Below, piece by piece: positions 1 to 8,188 of a stretch of DNA of 64,000 nt. The notes beneath the pieces are model-generated. The model ran no database searches, was not told the origin of the DNA, and saw only the letters and a list, made by a program, of their open reading frames with translations. Both the position numbers and the translations under genes were made by a program. Each line of letters opens with the position of its first letter. The stretch's first letter is position 1. The stretch lies in assembly GCF_002224285.1 (NCBI RefSeq), contig NZ_CP022436.1, positions 3,100,001 through 3,164,000 of the forward strand, in the 5' to 3' direction. The DNA comes from Arthrobacter sp. YN (lineage in GTDB: Bacteria > Actinomycetota > Actinomycetes > Actinomycetales > Micrococcaceae).

Positions 1-294
1 GAAGACGGCGCCCCAACTGAGCCCCGGCTGGTTGAGGCTTTCCGGGACGCGACATGCGCCCAAGTGAGGGCATGGAACGGGATGGGTGTGGACCCGTCCA
101 CCGCTGGTGTCCCCTCGGCGGCGCCCGTGAAGTCCAAGAAACTGGGCTCGGGCGGTTTTGAGTACGACACCTCAGTGCATTCCTCCGTGACCGCCTTCCA
201 GGCGAAGAGGGAAGCAGCCGCCCAGATCTGCATTGAGTCGGTCATGATCCTCCAGCAAGCAGGCCTCACGCCGGGCGGTGTCCGCCATGGGTGA
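1..294 (+). CDS. Phage head-tail connector protein (5' truncated)
   Basis: The reading frame is open from base 1 and ends at a TGA at 292-294, so only the C-terminal 97 residues are present. The visible sequence is mostly polar and helical (a run around ATCAQVRAW, then a YDTS segment and a helix QAKREAAAQICIESV), which fits the small helical adaptor (gp6-like) that joins the portal to the tail. The position immediately before a head closure gene supports this. It overlaps the next gene by 8 bases. The specific connector family is inferred from context. Confidence 0.6.
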   Translation, partial: EDGAPTEPRLVEAFRDATCAQVRAWNGMGVDPSTAGVPSAAPVKSKKLGSGGFEYDTSVHSSVTAFQAKREAAAQICIESVMILQQAGLTPGGVRHG

Positions 295-604
295 GCTTGA
301 CGACTTCTACGTGCACACGGTGACCGTGGAGACGTTCGAGGGCACAGGCGCCTACGGTGACGTGTACAGCGCCCCTGTGGTGGTGCCTGGCTGGTTGGAG
401 GACAAGCGCCGGCTGGTGCGGGACAAGAACGGGCAAGAGGTCATTTCCATGTCCCAGTTCATGTGCGACAACGCCCACCTGGACAAGTTCACCCCGGACT
501 CGCGGGTGACGCTCCCCCGCCGGCAAGCGTTCGTCATCGGCGTGGCCGACCTCAACAGCGGCGCCCTTGACCTTCCGGACCATCTGGAAATCGACCTCAC
601 CTAG
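287..604 (+). CDS. Phage head closure / head-tail stopper protein
   Basis: A 105-residue beta-rich protein. It lies between the connector and the HK97 gp10-like protein, the usual place of the stopper that seals the capsid after DNA packaging. The ATG at 287 was chosen; a GTG at 278 is an in-frame alternative and neither has a strong ribosome binding site. Translation is probably coupled to the upstream gene through the 8-base overlap. No catalytic motif is expected or seen. Confidence 0.55.
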   Translation: MGELDDFYVHTVTVETFEGTGAYGDVYSAPVVVPGWLEDKRRLVRDKNGQEVISMSQFMCDNAHLDKFTPDSRVTLPRRQAFVIGVADLNSGALDLPDHLEIDLT

Positions 605-612
605 GAGCGGCC

Positions 613-945
613 ATGGGCGAGACCTTCAGCGTGCACCTGGACCGGATCGATGAGGCTGTTGAGGCTGCCATCCCCGGCGCCGCGTTCAAAGCCATGGAGC
701 ACCTCCGGCAGGTAGCAGTGAACCGCACGCCCCTGGATGACTCCCCTCTCCGGTCCTCCGCCTACGTGGAAGCCACCCCGGACGGCGCGGACGTCGTGTA
801 CGACTCCGTTTACGCCCGGTACCAACACTACGAACACCTCCACCATGAGGTAGGTGAACGGCTCTACCTGTCCACGTCGGTGGTCAGTGAGACCCCCAAG
901 GTGATCGGGATCCTGACCGCGGAATTGGGGAAAGAGATAGGATGA
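613..945 (+). CDS. HK97 gp10-like minor head-tail protein
   Basis: A 110-residue protein with an N-terminal helix (residues about 6-38, rich in Ala and Glu) and the pattern VNRTPLDDSPLRSSAYVE at residues 36-53. A turn of the form TPxDxGxLRxS is typical of the HK97 gp10/tail completion family. A YARYQHYEHL segment follows, like the conserved Y-A-x-x-x-E-F-G region. It acts at the head-tail junction during virion assembly. It starts 8 bases after the previous stop. Confidence 0.6.
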   Translation: MGETFSVHLDRIDEAVEAAIPGAAFKAMEHLRQVAVNRTPLDDSPLRSSAYVEATPDGADVVYDSVYARYQHYEHLHHEVGERLYLSTSVVSETPKVIGILTAELGKEIG

Positions 946-952
946 CGGCAGG

Positions 953-1414
953 ATGAGCTACGAGAAAGACTTCCTCACCGGCATCGCCCAGATGATCGCT
1001 GACAACGGGATCGCCACTTACAAACCGAGTGGCGTCTACAGTGCTGGGGAAATCGGGATTGTCTTTGGCGGCTGGCCCCAAGCCCCAGACCGATGCATCA
1101 CCCTGAACTACACCCCAGTGACGGACCAGACCGCCTCCGCCTTCGGCCGCGGCATCCTGGATTTCGGTTTCCGCGGCGCCCCTGGTAACCCGTTCGGCCC
1201 CTCCGATCTCGCCGTGCCAGTGTTCGACCTGTTCCACGGCATGCGCAACTACAAGCTCGGCACCGCCGAAGTCATCCAAATCCTCCGGGACCACGTGGCC
1301 CCAATGGAAACGGACGGCAACCGGCGCAGCAAACGCTTCGACCTGTACTACGTGGATCTAGGATCACCCCCACAAAGTACCGAGACTAACCAAATACCCT
1401 TCATGGCCCCGTAA
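953..1414 (+). CDS. Phage tail terminator protein
   Basis: A 153-residue protein placed just before the major tail protein, where tail terminator (tail completion) proteins are found. The sequence MSYEKDFLTGIAQMIAD followed by a short strand and then CITLNYTP matches the terminator fold, an N-terminal helix followed by beta strands. The C-terminal strand RRSKRFDLYYVDL is also typical. The protein is expected to cap the tail tube and fix tail length together with the tape measure. Its stop codon lies inside a terminator hairpin. Confidence 0.55.
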   Translation: MSYEKDFLTGIAQMIADNGIATYKPSGVYSAGEIGIVFGGWPQAPDRCITLNYTPVTDQTASAFGRGILDFGFRGAPGNPFGPSDLAVPVFDLFHGMRNYKLGTAEVIQILRDHVAPMETDGNRRSKRFDLYYVDLGSPPQSTETNQIPFMAP

Positions 1415-1435
1415 CTCCTACGGGGCTTTTTCTTT
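1406..1435 (+). terminator. Intrinsic terminator overlapping the tail terminator stop codon
   Basis: GCCCCGTA (1406-1413) pairs perfectly with TACGGGGC (1419-1426) across a 5-base loop, followed by TTTTTCTTT. The stop codon TAA (1412-1414) lies in the stem and loop. This is a textbook rho-independent terminator inside the late operon, just before the major tail gene, so it must be leaky, antiterminated or bypassed by a promoter. Confidence 0.85.
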
Positions 1436-1464
1436 GCCCGAAAACAGCCCATAGGAGGCAAACC

Positions 1465-2166
1465 ATGTCCGCATCCCTCGCCCGCCGGTTCAAGACGGAA
1501 GTATCCGCTGACGGCATCAACTGGCTCCCCTTCAAGGGAATCACCGACTTCGCGCCCACAGAGAACCCCACCACCCAGTCCACCGCCGACTACGACACAG
1601 ACGGTTGGGACTCCTTCGAGAAGACCCTCACCGGCTGGCAGCTCGTGGTGAAAGCCAACCGCAAGGTCAACGCCGGCGTGTTCGACCCGGGCCAGGAACT
1701 CGTGCGTGCCCGCCAGTACAAGTTCGGTGACGACAACCGCATCTACGTGCGCTACTACGACCGCGACGGCGCCCCGGAAGCACGCTCCGGCCGCGCACTC
1801 GTGGAGTGGAACCAGTCCAAGACCGGCGTTTCCGACATCGAGGAAGTCACCGCCACATTCAAGGGTGACGGCCCGTTGGAGGACATCGACAACCCGCACG
1901 AAGACGCTGACGCCCCGGTTGTTTCCTCCGCCACGCCTTCCGGCGCCGCTGCTGGCACCACGGTGACCATCCAGGGCGCCAACTTCACCGGCACAGTCCC
2001 CACCAGTGGCGTGAAGTTCGGCGCCACCAACGCGTCCAACTGGCAGGTCATCTCCGATTCGCTGATCTCAGCTGTCGTCCCTGCAGGCGGCGCCGGCGCA
2101 GCAAACATCGTCGTGACCAACGCCGAAGGCGCTTCCACCGCGTTCCCGTACACCCGCGGAGCGTAA
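1465..2166 (+). CDS. Phage major tail protein with C-terminal IPT/TIG domain
   Basis: A 233-residue protein. Residues 1-145 form the tail tube domain (pattern RFKTEVSADGINWLPFKGITDF, and later the DGAPEARSGRALVEW region). Residues 150-233 form an IPT/TIG immunoglobulin-like domain, recognisable from SSATPSGAAAGTTVTIQG and the NIVVTNAEG ending. Such decorating domains project from the tail surface and often bind carbohydrates. A good ribosome binding site (AGGAGG, 1453-1458) precedes the ATG. The gene follows a terminator and is followed by a strong stem-loop, so its mRNA may be handled as a separate unit, as expected for the most abundant tail protein. Confidence 0.8.
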   Translation: MSASLARRFKTEVSADGINWLPFKGITDFAPTENPTTQSTADYDTDGWDSFEKTLTGWQLVVKANRKVNAGVFDPGQELVRARQYKFGDDNRIYVRYYDRDGAPEARSGRALVEWNQSKTGVSDIEEVTATFKGDGPLEDIDNPHEDADAPVVSSATPSGAAAGTTVTIQGANFTGTVPTSGVKFGATNASNWQVISDSLISAVVPAGGAGAANIVVTNAEGASTAFPYTRGA

Positions 2167-2175
2167 CCCCAATAC

Positions 2176-2210
2176 CGGGAGGCGGGCTTAGTGAGTGGGC
2201 CCGCCTCCCG
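2176..2210 (+). other. Perfect 12-bp stem-loop after the major tail gene
   Basis: CGGGAGGCGGGC (2176-2187) pairs with GCCCGCCTCCCG (2199-2210) around an 11-base loop. No T-tract follows, so it is more likely an mRNA 3' stabiliser or a weak terminator than a strong terminator. Confidence 0.7.
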
Positions 2211-2254
2211 CTCCACCCATAACACTCACATCACACTCACAAAGGATTCACGCC

Positions 2255-2695
2255 ATGGCATTGCGCCCCTACGAAGACGTCATTGGCCCGCTGGTCATCC
2301 CGTACCGCGGCAAGGAATACACCCTCCCCCAGGTAACGCTGGAGGACGGCCTGAAAATGCACGCCTCCGCGGACAACACCACTCCCCTGTCCATGGGTGA
2401 GCTGATGCGGATCATCATGGGTGACACCGCACAGCAAATGCTGGATGACAAAGTACCCCCCGCCGTCGTGGACCGTGCCCTATGGGCCGGTGTGGCCGAC
2501 TTCCAGCAAGGACGCGAAGCAGCGGAGTTGGTGTGGGAGAACGGCGTCCCAAAAGCACTGATGGAGGAAATTCTCCAAGCAATCCAACAGGCCCGGACGA
2601 CCCCAACGGCCGCGGCGACTACGACGAAGCCACCGGCCTCTGGGACTGGTACGCGAAACCAGAAGAAGAAGGCACGTCGCTCTCGTGGCAGGTAA
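2255..2695 (+). CDS. Tail assembly chaperone (frame 0 product, gpG-like)
   Basis: A 146-residue protein beginning MALRPYEDVIGPL; AAAGGA (2241-2246) precedes the ATG. It sits between the major tail and tape measure genes, the fixed place of the paired tail assembly chaperones. The C-terminal tail after the slip site is Thr/Ala rich and then basic (QKKKARRSRGR), unlike the folded N-terminal part. Such chaperones hold the tape measure protein while the tube polymerises around it and are not part of the virion. Confidence 0.8.
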   Translation: MALRPYEDVIGPLVIPYRGKEYTLPQVTLEDGLKMHASADNTTPLSMGELMRIIMGDTAQQMLDDKVPPAVVDRALWAGVADFQQGREAAELVWENGVPKALMEEILQAIQQARTTPTAAATTTKPPASGTGTRNQKKKARRSRGR

Positions 2696-2871
2696 TTCTC
2701 AGCCACTTCAAGCTCATCGTTGCTGACTTCGCCTCGGAGTACGGGATCCGCCTCCACCGCGACCCGATGTCATGGGCTGAGTTCCGGGATCTTCTCCACG
2801 GCCTGCTGGCTGCTGACACCCGGCTTTGGCGTGCTACCCGCCCCGAAGACGACGAACCACCGAAGGAGTAG
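2255..2871 (+). CDS. Tail assembly chaperone fusion made by -1 frameshift (gpGT-like)
   Basis: The second chaperone frame is -1 relative to the first and has no start of its own before the overlap. A slip at C CCA AAA (2548-2554) joins codon 100 of the first frame to AGC (2554-2556) of the second, giving a 205-residue protein. The extension continues through a DYDEATGLWDWYAKP segment to the stop at 2869-2871, 3 bases before the tape measure start. This conserved arrangement in long-tailed phages makes a small amount of fusion protein with a tape-measure-binding C-terminus. Confidence 0.85.
2548..2577 (+). promoter_or_regulatory. Programmed -1 ribosomal frameshift site with hairpin
   Basis: The heptamer CCCAAAA (2548-2554) is in the right phase (C CCA AAA) for tandem slippage. 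Seven bases later TGGAG (2562-2566) pairs with CTCCA (2573-2577), with a possible extra G-U pair inside. Both the spacing and the position, in the overlap of the two chaperone frames, are those of known tail chaperone frameshift signals. Confidence 0.85.
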
Positions 2872-2874
2872 CCC

Positions 2875-5526
2875 ATGGCCGGCCCCACTACCGCTGGATC
2901 GATTGATGCGAAACTCACGATTGACAAATCTGAGTGGAACCAAGAGCGGGATGAGGCCAAGCGGGACGCCGTAGAGCTCGGCGCACTGAACCCTGAGATC
3001 AAGGTAGACGCGAACGTTGGCCCTGCCTTGGCGAAACTTGCCGCGGTGGCCAAAGCTGAGCGGGATCTCGAAACCGCGTACATGCGTTCCACCATCGCCC
3101 AGGAGAAACTGGGGGTCATCACCAAGAAGCATGGTGAGGATTCCTTGCAGGCTGCCTCCGCACGCCTGGCGTTGAAGCGGGCACTGGATGCTGAGGCCGA
3201 TTCTGAGACGAAGCTGGCGGCGGCCAAGGGTAAGTCAACGGTTGAGCATGAGCGTTCCACGGAGTCCGTGAACCGGGCGGCCAACGCTCACCGCCGGCAC
3301 ATCTCCGGGTTGCAGGTCTTGCTGGCTATGTCCCCCGCGATCATCGCCGCAGCAGCCCCTGTGGCTGGTGCTGCTGTCGGGCTAGGTGCCGCGTTCGGCA
3401 TCATGGCCGTCTCCGGTGTCATCGCCATCAAGGGCATCAAAGACGAGATGGAGAAGGGCAGCGAGACCGGCAACAAGTACGCTGCCGGGCTTGGCTCCCT
3501 GAAAGCGAACCTTGATTCCCTCGGCGGTACGGCGGCTGACCGGATGTTGGGGTCCTTCAACCGCACCATTGGGGACATCAACACCCGCATGCCAGCCTTC
3601 ACCATCGCTGTGGGTGACGGCTCCGCCGCCCTTGGCAACATGGGCGGCACAGCCCTCCGGAACGTCTTGGACGGGCTGGGGGCCATGAGCCCGCTCTTGA
3701 AGGCCGGGGCGGTGGAGCTGTCTGGCTTTGTAAGCTGGCTGACTCGCTTCTCCGAAGCCCAGGGGTTCCAAGCCTTTGTGTCCTACGCGACGGCTAACCT
3801 ACCCCCGGTGATGGGCATGATTGAGAAGCTTGTCACCCTCGGCGGGAACATCCTGGCAGCGTTCGCGCCTCTGGGTCCCGTGGTGATTGGCTTCATCTCC
3901 GGCACGGCGGACGCCCTCAACAGCGTTCCCCTGCCGGTGCTGGCTGGAATCGTCACGACCGCTGTGCTGATTGGCCCGGCGCTCCGGATCGCTTTCGCGC
4001 CCGGCGTGGCAGCCCTGATCATCTCCGTGGCCCAGGCCATCGGACTCACCGGTGTCATGGCGAACCTGGCCGTCCCCGTGGTGGGCGTTCTTACTGCTGT
4101 GATCGCCGGTATAGGTGTGGCCGCGGCAACATCCGCTATCGGTACGGCCGCCGGAGCCCAGGCACTCCAGGACTACGGCGATGCTGTGGAGCGGGATAAC
4201 GGCCTGATCGGTGAGAATGTTCGCCTCCAGGCAGCCCACGCAGCGACGACTAAGGAAATGCGTGACGCTGCGGACTCCCTCGGGATATCCACGGAGACTG
4301 TGTTGCGGGCCATGCTTGGTGAGAAGGACGCCCTTGACACGGTCAACGGGTCCCTGACCATCAACACGGACCGGATCAACGCCAGCCAGCGCTCCGGCGA
4401 GGCAATGATTGACACCGCCACCCGGTTGACGGAAGCCAAGAAGACCCTCACGGGCGGGATCGAGTCCAACTCCGGGTCCATCCGAAACAACATTGACGCT
4501 TACCACGCCTACAAGGACGTGGTGGGCTCCACCACCGACGCCCTGACGGATGAGGCAGTGGCCTTGCAGGCCAGTGCCAGCCAGTACGGCGTCTCCGTGG
4601 CTGTGTATCAGCAGGCCTCTGACGCGCAGGACAAGGCCAAGCTCAGCACTGAGGGCCAGACGGTGGCCTTACAGCTCCAGAACGACGCTGCGGGGCTCCT
4701 GAGGCAGGCGTGGGACCTGTTGAATGGTTCGGTTCTGTCCTTGGATCAGGCCAACACCCGCTCAGCGGCCGCCACGAACTCCCTGACGGCCTCGTTCCAG
4801 CAAAACGGGTTGGCGATCACGGGAACCTCTGAGGCGGTTGTAGCGAACCAGCAGGCGCTCCAGAACAAGGTTGCCACTGATCAGGCGGTGGCTGAGGCCG
4901 TAGCCAAGGCCACAGGCAAGACTGAGGAAGGTACGGCAGCGTTCGCAGCGGCCAAGGAACAGCTGGAAAAGAACCTCTCCGCACAAGGGCTCCTGACTGC
5001 GGAAGTTCAAACCTACATCGACAAGCTGTACACAATCCCGGCCACCGTGCCTAAAACGAAGGTTGAGATCGACACGGCGACTGCTGAGGCTCAACTCTTG
5101 GCACTCACCAAGCGCCGGACTATGTGGATTGATGCCATCGTTCAGCGCTCGGAGTTGCCTGACTTGAACGGTGCTGAGGTGTCCGGCTCTGGACGCATGG
5201 GCAGCTACCAGCACGGCGGCCAGGTCAACTACCTCGCGGGTGGCGGTGTGCCAGCATTCCGGCCTATTGGTACGGACACTGTGCCGGCGATGCTCACTCC
5301 GGACGAGTTTGTGATGAAGCGGGCGTCCTCGAAGTCCATCGGGCTTCCGGCGCTGAATTACATGAACCAGACCGGGGAGCTACCGCCCACGCAGCAAGCC
5401 GCCGGGGCGCAGATCAGTATCGAACTCAACGTTCACGGTGCTGAGTCGCCGCGTGCGGCAGCCCTTGAAGCCGTGGCGGAACTCAAATGGGAACTCAAGC
5501 AGGCAGGAGTGGACATTGGCCAATAG
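2875..5526 (+). CDS. Tape measure protein
   Basis: An 883-residue protein, the longest in the tail region, directly after the chaperones. Residues 30-125 are charged and coiled-coil-like. Hydrophobic segments lie at about 145-188, 323-343, 356-395 and 398-428, as in tape measures that help form a channel in the host membrane. Residues 440-720 are again helical and polar. The Gly-rich part near 780-800 precedes a final region with PIGTDTVPAMLTPDEFVM, common near the C-terminus of actinophage tape measures. At about 1.5 angstrom per residue the tail would be roughly 130 nm, a rule-of-thumb inference. No peptidase or muramidase motif was recognised. Confidence 0.85.
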   Translation: MAGPTTAGSIDAKLTIDKSEWNQERDEAKRDAVELGALNPEIKVDANVGPALAKLAAVAKAERDLETAYMRSTIAQEKLGVITKKHGEDSLQAASARLALKRALDAEADSETKLAAAKGKSTVEHERSTESVNRAANAHRRHISGLQVLLAMSPAIIAAAAPVAGAAVGLGAAFGIMAVSGVIAIKGIKDEMEKGSETGNKYAAGLGSLKANLDSLGGTAADRMLGSFNRTIGDINTRMPAFTIAVGDGSAALGNMGGTALRNVLDGLGAMSPLLKAGAVELSGFVSWLTRFSEAQGFQAFVSYATANLPPVMGMIEKLVTLGGNILAAFAPLGPVVIGFISGTADALNSVPLPVLAGIVTTAVLIGPALRIAFAPGVAALIISVAQAIGLTGVMANLAVPVVGVLTAVIAGIGVAAATSAIGTAAGAQALQDYGDAVERDNGLIGENVRLQAAHAATTKEMRDAADSLGISTETVLRAMLGEKDALDTVNGSLTINTDRINASQRSGEAMIDTATRLTEAKKTLTGGIESNSGSIRNNIDAYHAYKDVVGSTTDALTDEAVALQASASQYGVSVAVYQQASDAQDKAKLSTEGQTVALQLQNDAAGLLRQAWDLLNGSVLSLDQANTRSAAATNSLTASFQQNGLAITGTSEAVVANQQALQNKVATDQAVAEAVAKATGKTEEGTAAFAAAKEQLEKNLSAQGLLTAEVQTYIDKLYTIPATVPKTKVEIDTATAEAQLLALTKRRTMWIDAIVQRSELPDLNGAEVSGSGRMGSYQHGGQVNYLAGGGVPAFRPIGTDTVPAMLTPDEFVMKRASSKSIGLPALNYMNQTGELPPTQQAAGAQISIELNVHGAESPRAAALEAVAELKWELKQAGVDIGQ

Positions 5527-6274
5527 CAGGATTCTGTGGGCCGGGCGGACACTCCACGGCGTTGACCACTTCGGAAGGTGGAGGGTACTCAGGGGGCAGT
5601 TCGAGGGGTGGGACGACTCGCCGGGAATACGTGGTGAGAACGTCCCACGCCCGGACTACGACGGGGACTATGACCTGCCGATATACAACGAGGCCCGCAT
5701 GCTCACCGTTGGTGGTGTGCTGGAGTCTCAGAACCGGCAGCTACTTATCTCCGGCGGGGACGCGCTGAAGAGTCGAATGGCCGGCCGCTTCCAGGTTGAG
5801 AATGCCATGGGCGTCCGATGGGCGGAGGGTAAGCGTAACTCTGCCGTCAAGTTCGTGGTGGTGAACAACAACCTGGCCACATGGCAGGCCCGCATAAAGT
5901 GTGTGGATCCCCGGAAGTTCGGTGACACGAACACGAAAACCGCGTCCGTGGGCGCCAATGCCACGAACATCTCCCACCGTGGTAACTACAACGCCACACC
6001 ACAGTTCGTGGTGGACGGCTCCATGCCGGGCGGGTACATCCTCACCTTCCGGGGCCAAATCTTCACCGTGACCCAGCCTTTGGTGTCCGGGCAGCCGCAT
6101 GACATCGACTACAACGATGGGCGCCTCCGGATCGGCGGGTCCATCATTCACGGCGGCGTGGGGTACGGCTTCACTCCCCTTGTGCCGCCCGGTGTGTCCA
6201 CCGCGCTTTCCATCGTCCCTAGGACCACGGGCGCCGCCAACGCTACTGTCCGGTTGCTTGACACCTACATCTAA
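5516..6274 (+). CDS. Distal tail protein (Dit-like)
   Basis: A 252-residue protein following the tape measure, the usual place of the distal tail ring protein. The start is the TTG at 5516, with AGGAG (5505-5509) six bases upstream; it overlaps the tape measure end by 11 bases. The upstream ATG at 5438 would need a much longer overlap and has no such site. The beta-rich sequence (FGRWRVLRGQFEGWDD, YILTFRGQIFTV) fits the Dit fold that forms the hub on which the tail tip assembles. The family assignment is by position and general character. Confidence 0.6.
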   Translation: MANSRILWAGRTLHGVDHFGRWRVLRGQFEGWDDSPGIRGENVPRPDYDGDYDLPIYNEARMLTVGGVLESQNRQLLISGGDALKSRMAGRFQVENAMGVRWAEGKRNSAVKFVVVNNNLATWQARIKCVDPRKFGDTNTKTASVGANATNISHRGNYNATPQFVVDGSMPGGYILTFRGQIFTVTQPLVSGQPHDIDYNDGRLRIGGSIIHGGVGYGFTPLVPPGVSTALSIVPRTTGAANATVRLLDTYI

Positions 6275-6283
6275 GGAGGCCCC

Positions 6284-7366
6284 ATGGGGTGGAAATACTA
6301 CTCCATCAGCACCTCCACCTGGGGCGATAAGGTCCGGCTGTTCCCCACGCAGTTCACCGGGGGCAGGGCACTGAACACCGGGTCCAGCGGCATGGCTACC
6401 TTCCATGGCCGGGACGTGCAAGTGGCCGGACCCATCACCATCGACACCATCCGGCCGCTTGAGCGGGTGCTGGTGGCTGAGTGGGACGGGAATGCCGTCT
6501 ACGCCGGGTTCATCCAGAGCATCACGGAGGACCTGGACGCCGGCACCATCACCGTGAACCACACGGACATCTGGTGGTTGTGGAAGTTCCGATACCTGTT
6601 GAACGTCCACGGGGACGGGGCACAGACCGCGGCTGACGTCACTTTCAGCAACCGGACGCTGGCGACACTGGCCAACCGGATCGTGGCCAAAGGCTTGGAC
6701 GCGGAACCCGCAGCACGGTATGAGCTGCCCTTGATCTTCACCGCCGACGTCGCCGGAGCCCACTCCCGCAGCTACGAAGGCTTCAAGTTCCACCGGGTGG
6801 ACGACGCCTTGCAGGAAGTCATCAAGACCGAAGGCGGCCCGGACGTCGAGTTCGACAACCGGTGGGCCCTCGGCGTGGAGACCATCGAATGGGTGATGCG
6901 GTCAGGTGACCTGACTTCAGGTTTCTGGGAGTGGGACGCCACCGCACCCATGACAGATGTTCGGCGCCTCAAGCTGATCACGGATGCGTCCAAGGTCTCT
7001 AACAAGGTTATTGGCCGGGGCGAAGGCACAGGCAAGAAGATCCTCGTGCGGGACGCCTCCGCCTTCACAGGCGCCGCGCCCGCGTTGGAGCGGTCCGAGA
7101 GTTACAGCGACATGAAGGACGGCACCCAACTCCAAGCCCGCGTCACAGCGGACGTCAACAGCCGCAACGAACCAACCCAGCAACTCAGCTTCCAGATCCC
7201 AGTGACGGGTGCGGTAAAAGTTGGGGAGCTCATCCTGGGAGGAACAGCCAGAGTGAAGAGCTCCGGACTGTACTTCCTATCCGCTGGCCAGCATGACTGG
7301 CGTCTCATTCAGTTCACGTTCGACCGGGACTGGATCACGATGCAGTTCCAAGAGATCGGCGGGTGA
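6284..7366 (+). CDS. Tail tip / tail hub protein (gp27-like)
   Basis: A 360-residue protein beginning MGWKYYSISTSTWGDKV after AAGGAGG (6273-6279). It contains SSGMATFHGRDVQVAGPIT and later VEFDNRWALGVETIEWVMR and MTDVRRLKLITDASKVSNKV, the pattern of siphovirus tail hub proteins related to ReqiPepy6 gp37 and phage T4 gp27. It lies directly after the distal tail gene. It is expected to sit at the tail tip and open during DNA injection. No peptidase motif was seen. Confidence 0.6.
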   Translation: MGWKYYSISTSTWGDKVRLFPTQFTGGRALNTGSSGMATFHGRDVQVAGPITIDTIRPLERVLVAEWDGNAVYAGFIQSITEDLDAGTITVNHTDIWWLWKFRYLLNVHGDGAQTAADVTFSNRTLATLANRIVAKGLDAEPAARYELPLIFTADVAGAHSRSYEGFKFHRVDDALQEVIKTEGGPDVEFDNRWALGVETIEWVMRSGDLTSGFWEWDATAPMTDVRRLKLITDASKVSNKVIGRGEGTGKKILVRDASAFTGAAPALERSESYSDMKDGTQLQARVTADVNSRNEPTQQLSFQIPVTGAVKVGELILGGTARVKSSGLYFLSAGQHDWRLIQFTFDRDWITMQFQEIGG

Positions 7367-7369
7367 CCC

Positions 7370-8188
7370 TTGAGCCAAATACACAACCTCACCCAAGGTG
7401 ACGTCAATGAGATCTACGAACGCCTTCGGCGCCTGGAGAACTCCACGAACCAGAGCAGCATGGGTATCGGCCGAGGCGGCATCACCGTCTCAGACGGCGG
7501 TGTCATAACCATTGAGAATGGTGGGCTTCAGGTCACTGGGTCCGCCCACATCATTGGCGAACTGATCGCTTCGGGCATCATCAACTTCACAGGCGACGTC
7601 AATATTAGCGGGCCATTGGATGTTTCCGGGTTGGTCACGTTGATGAGTGACCTTGTGGTGGCGTCCGGCGGAAAAATCACAGCGGGGTCAATCGAGCTGA
7701 ACCCGGATGGATCAGCGAAGTTCGGGACCATGACGATTAGCCCGACAGGGAAGATCACCAGCGGCTCGGCTGAGATCAATCCTGACGGCTCCGCCAAATT
7801 TGGCACGATGACAATCAGTTCTTCAGGGAAGCTCACCAGCGGAACATCTGAAATCAACCCGGATGGGTCCGCCAAGTTCGGAGACACAACGATCAGCTTC
7901 GCAGGGGTCATCGACAGCGGGAACACCCTCATCGATCCAGACGACGCGAACGGCGGGTTTACTTTCAAGAGTGGCGGAGGCGTTGGAGGTAACGCTGGGG
8001 CTGTTCTCGTGCGTGGCTCTAGTAACGCTGGCCTGATAGCGGGCACCACGACGGCGTTGTTTGCAGGCTCAACTCAGGTGACAGTGGCCAACGGTTCCGT
8101 GAGGTTCGACGGGCTGCCAAGTGTCACGGGTGTTGAATCGAACGTCTATATCGACCCGACTACCGGGTCACTGAAGCTGATCACGTAG
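7370..8188 (+). CDS. Minor tail protein with tandem 26-residue repeats
   Basis: A 272-residue protein started by TTG at 7370, three bases after the upstream stop. After a short N-terminal helix (QGDVNEIYERLRRLEN) the rest is beta-rich and repetitive. It holds ITIENGGLQVTG near residue 46, three 26-residue repeats (residues 101-178) built on NPDGSAKFG, and a fourth degenerate unit. The C-terminus has NVYIDPTTGSLKLIT. Such repeats suggest a trimeric beta-helical fibre or tail spike shaft, an inference. It overlaps the convergent lipoprotein gene by 8 bases. Confidence 0.65.
   Translation: MSQIHNLTQGDVNEIYERLRRLENSTNQSSMGIGRGGITVSDGGVITIENGGLQVTGSAHIIGELIASGIINFTGDVNISGPLDVSGLVTLMSDLVVASGGKITAGSIELNPDGSAKFGTMTISPTGKITSGSAEINPDGSAKFGTMTISSSGKLTSGTSEINPDGSAKFGDTTISFAGVIDSGNTLIDPDDANGGFTFKSGGGVGGNAGAVLVRGSSNAGLIAGTTTALFAGSTQVTVANGSVRFDGLPSVTGVESNVYIDPTTGSLKLIT
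7670..7903 (+). repeat. Three 78-bp in-frame tandem repeats in the tail protein gene
   Basis: Units at 7670-7747, 7748-7825 and 7826-7903 each encode 26 residues on the plan GK(I/L)T-x-G-x-x-E-(I/L)-NPDGSAKFG-x-x-TIS. A partial, diverged fourth unit follows to about 7940. The protein repeat is better conserved than the DNA, so the units are not a recent duplication. Confidence 0.85.

Noticed and set aside
5438..5515. Upstream start for the distal tail protein at 5438
   Set aside because: It would add 26 residues that overlap the tape measure and has no ribosome binding site, unlike the TTG at 5516.
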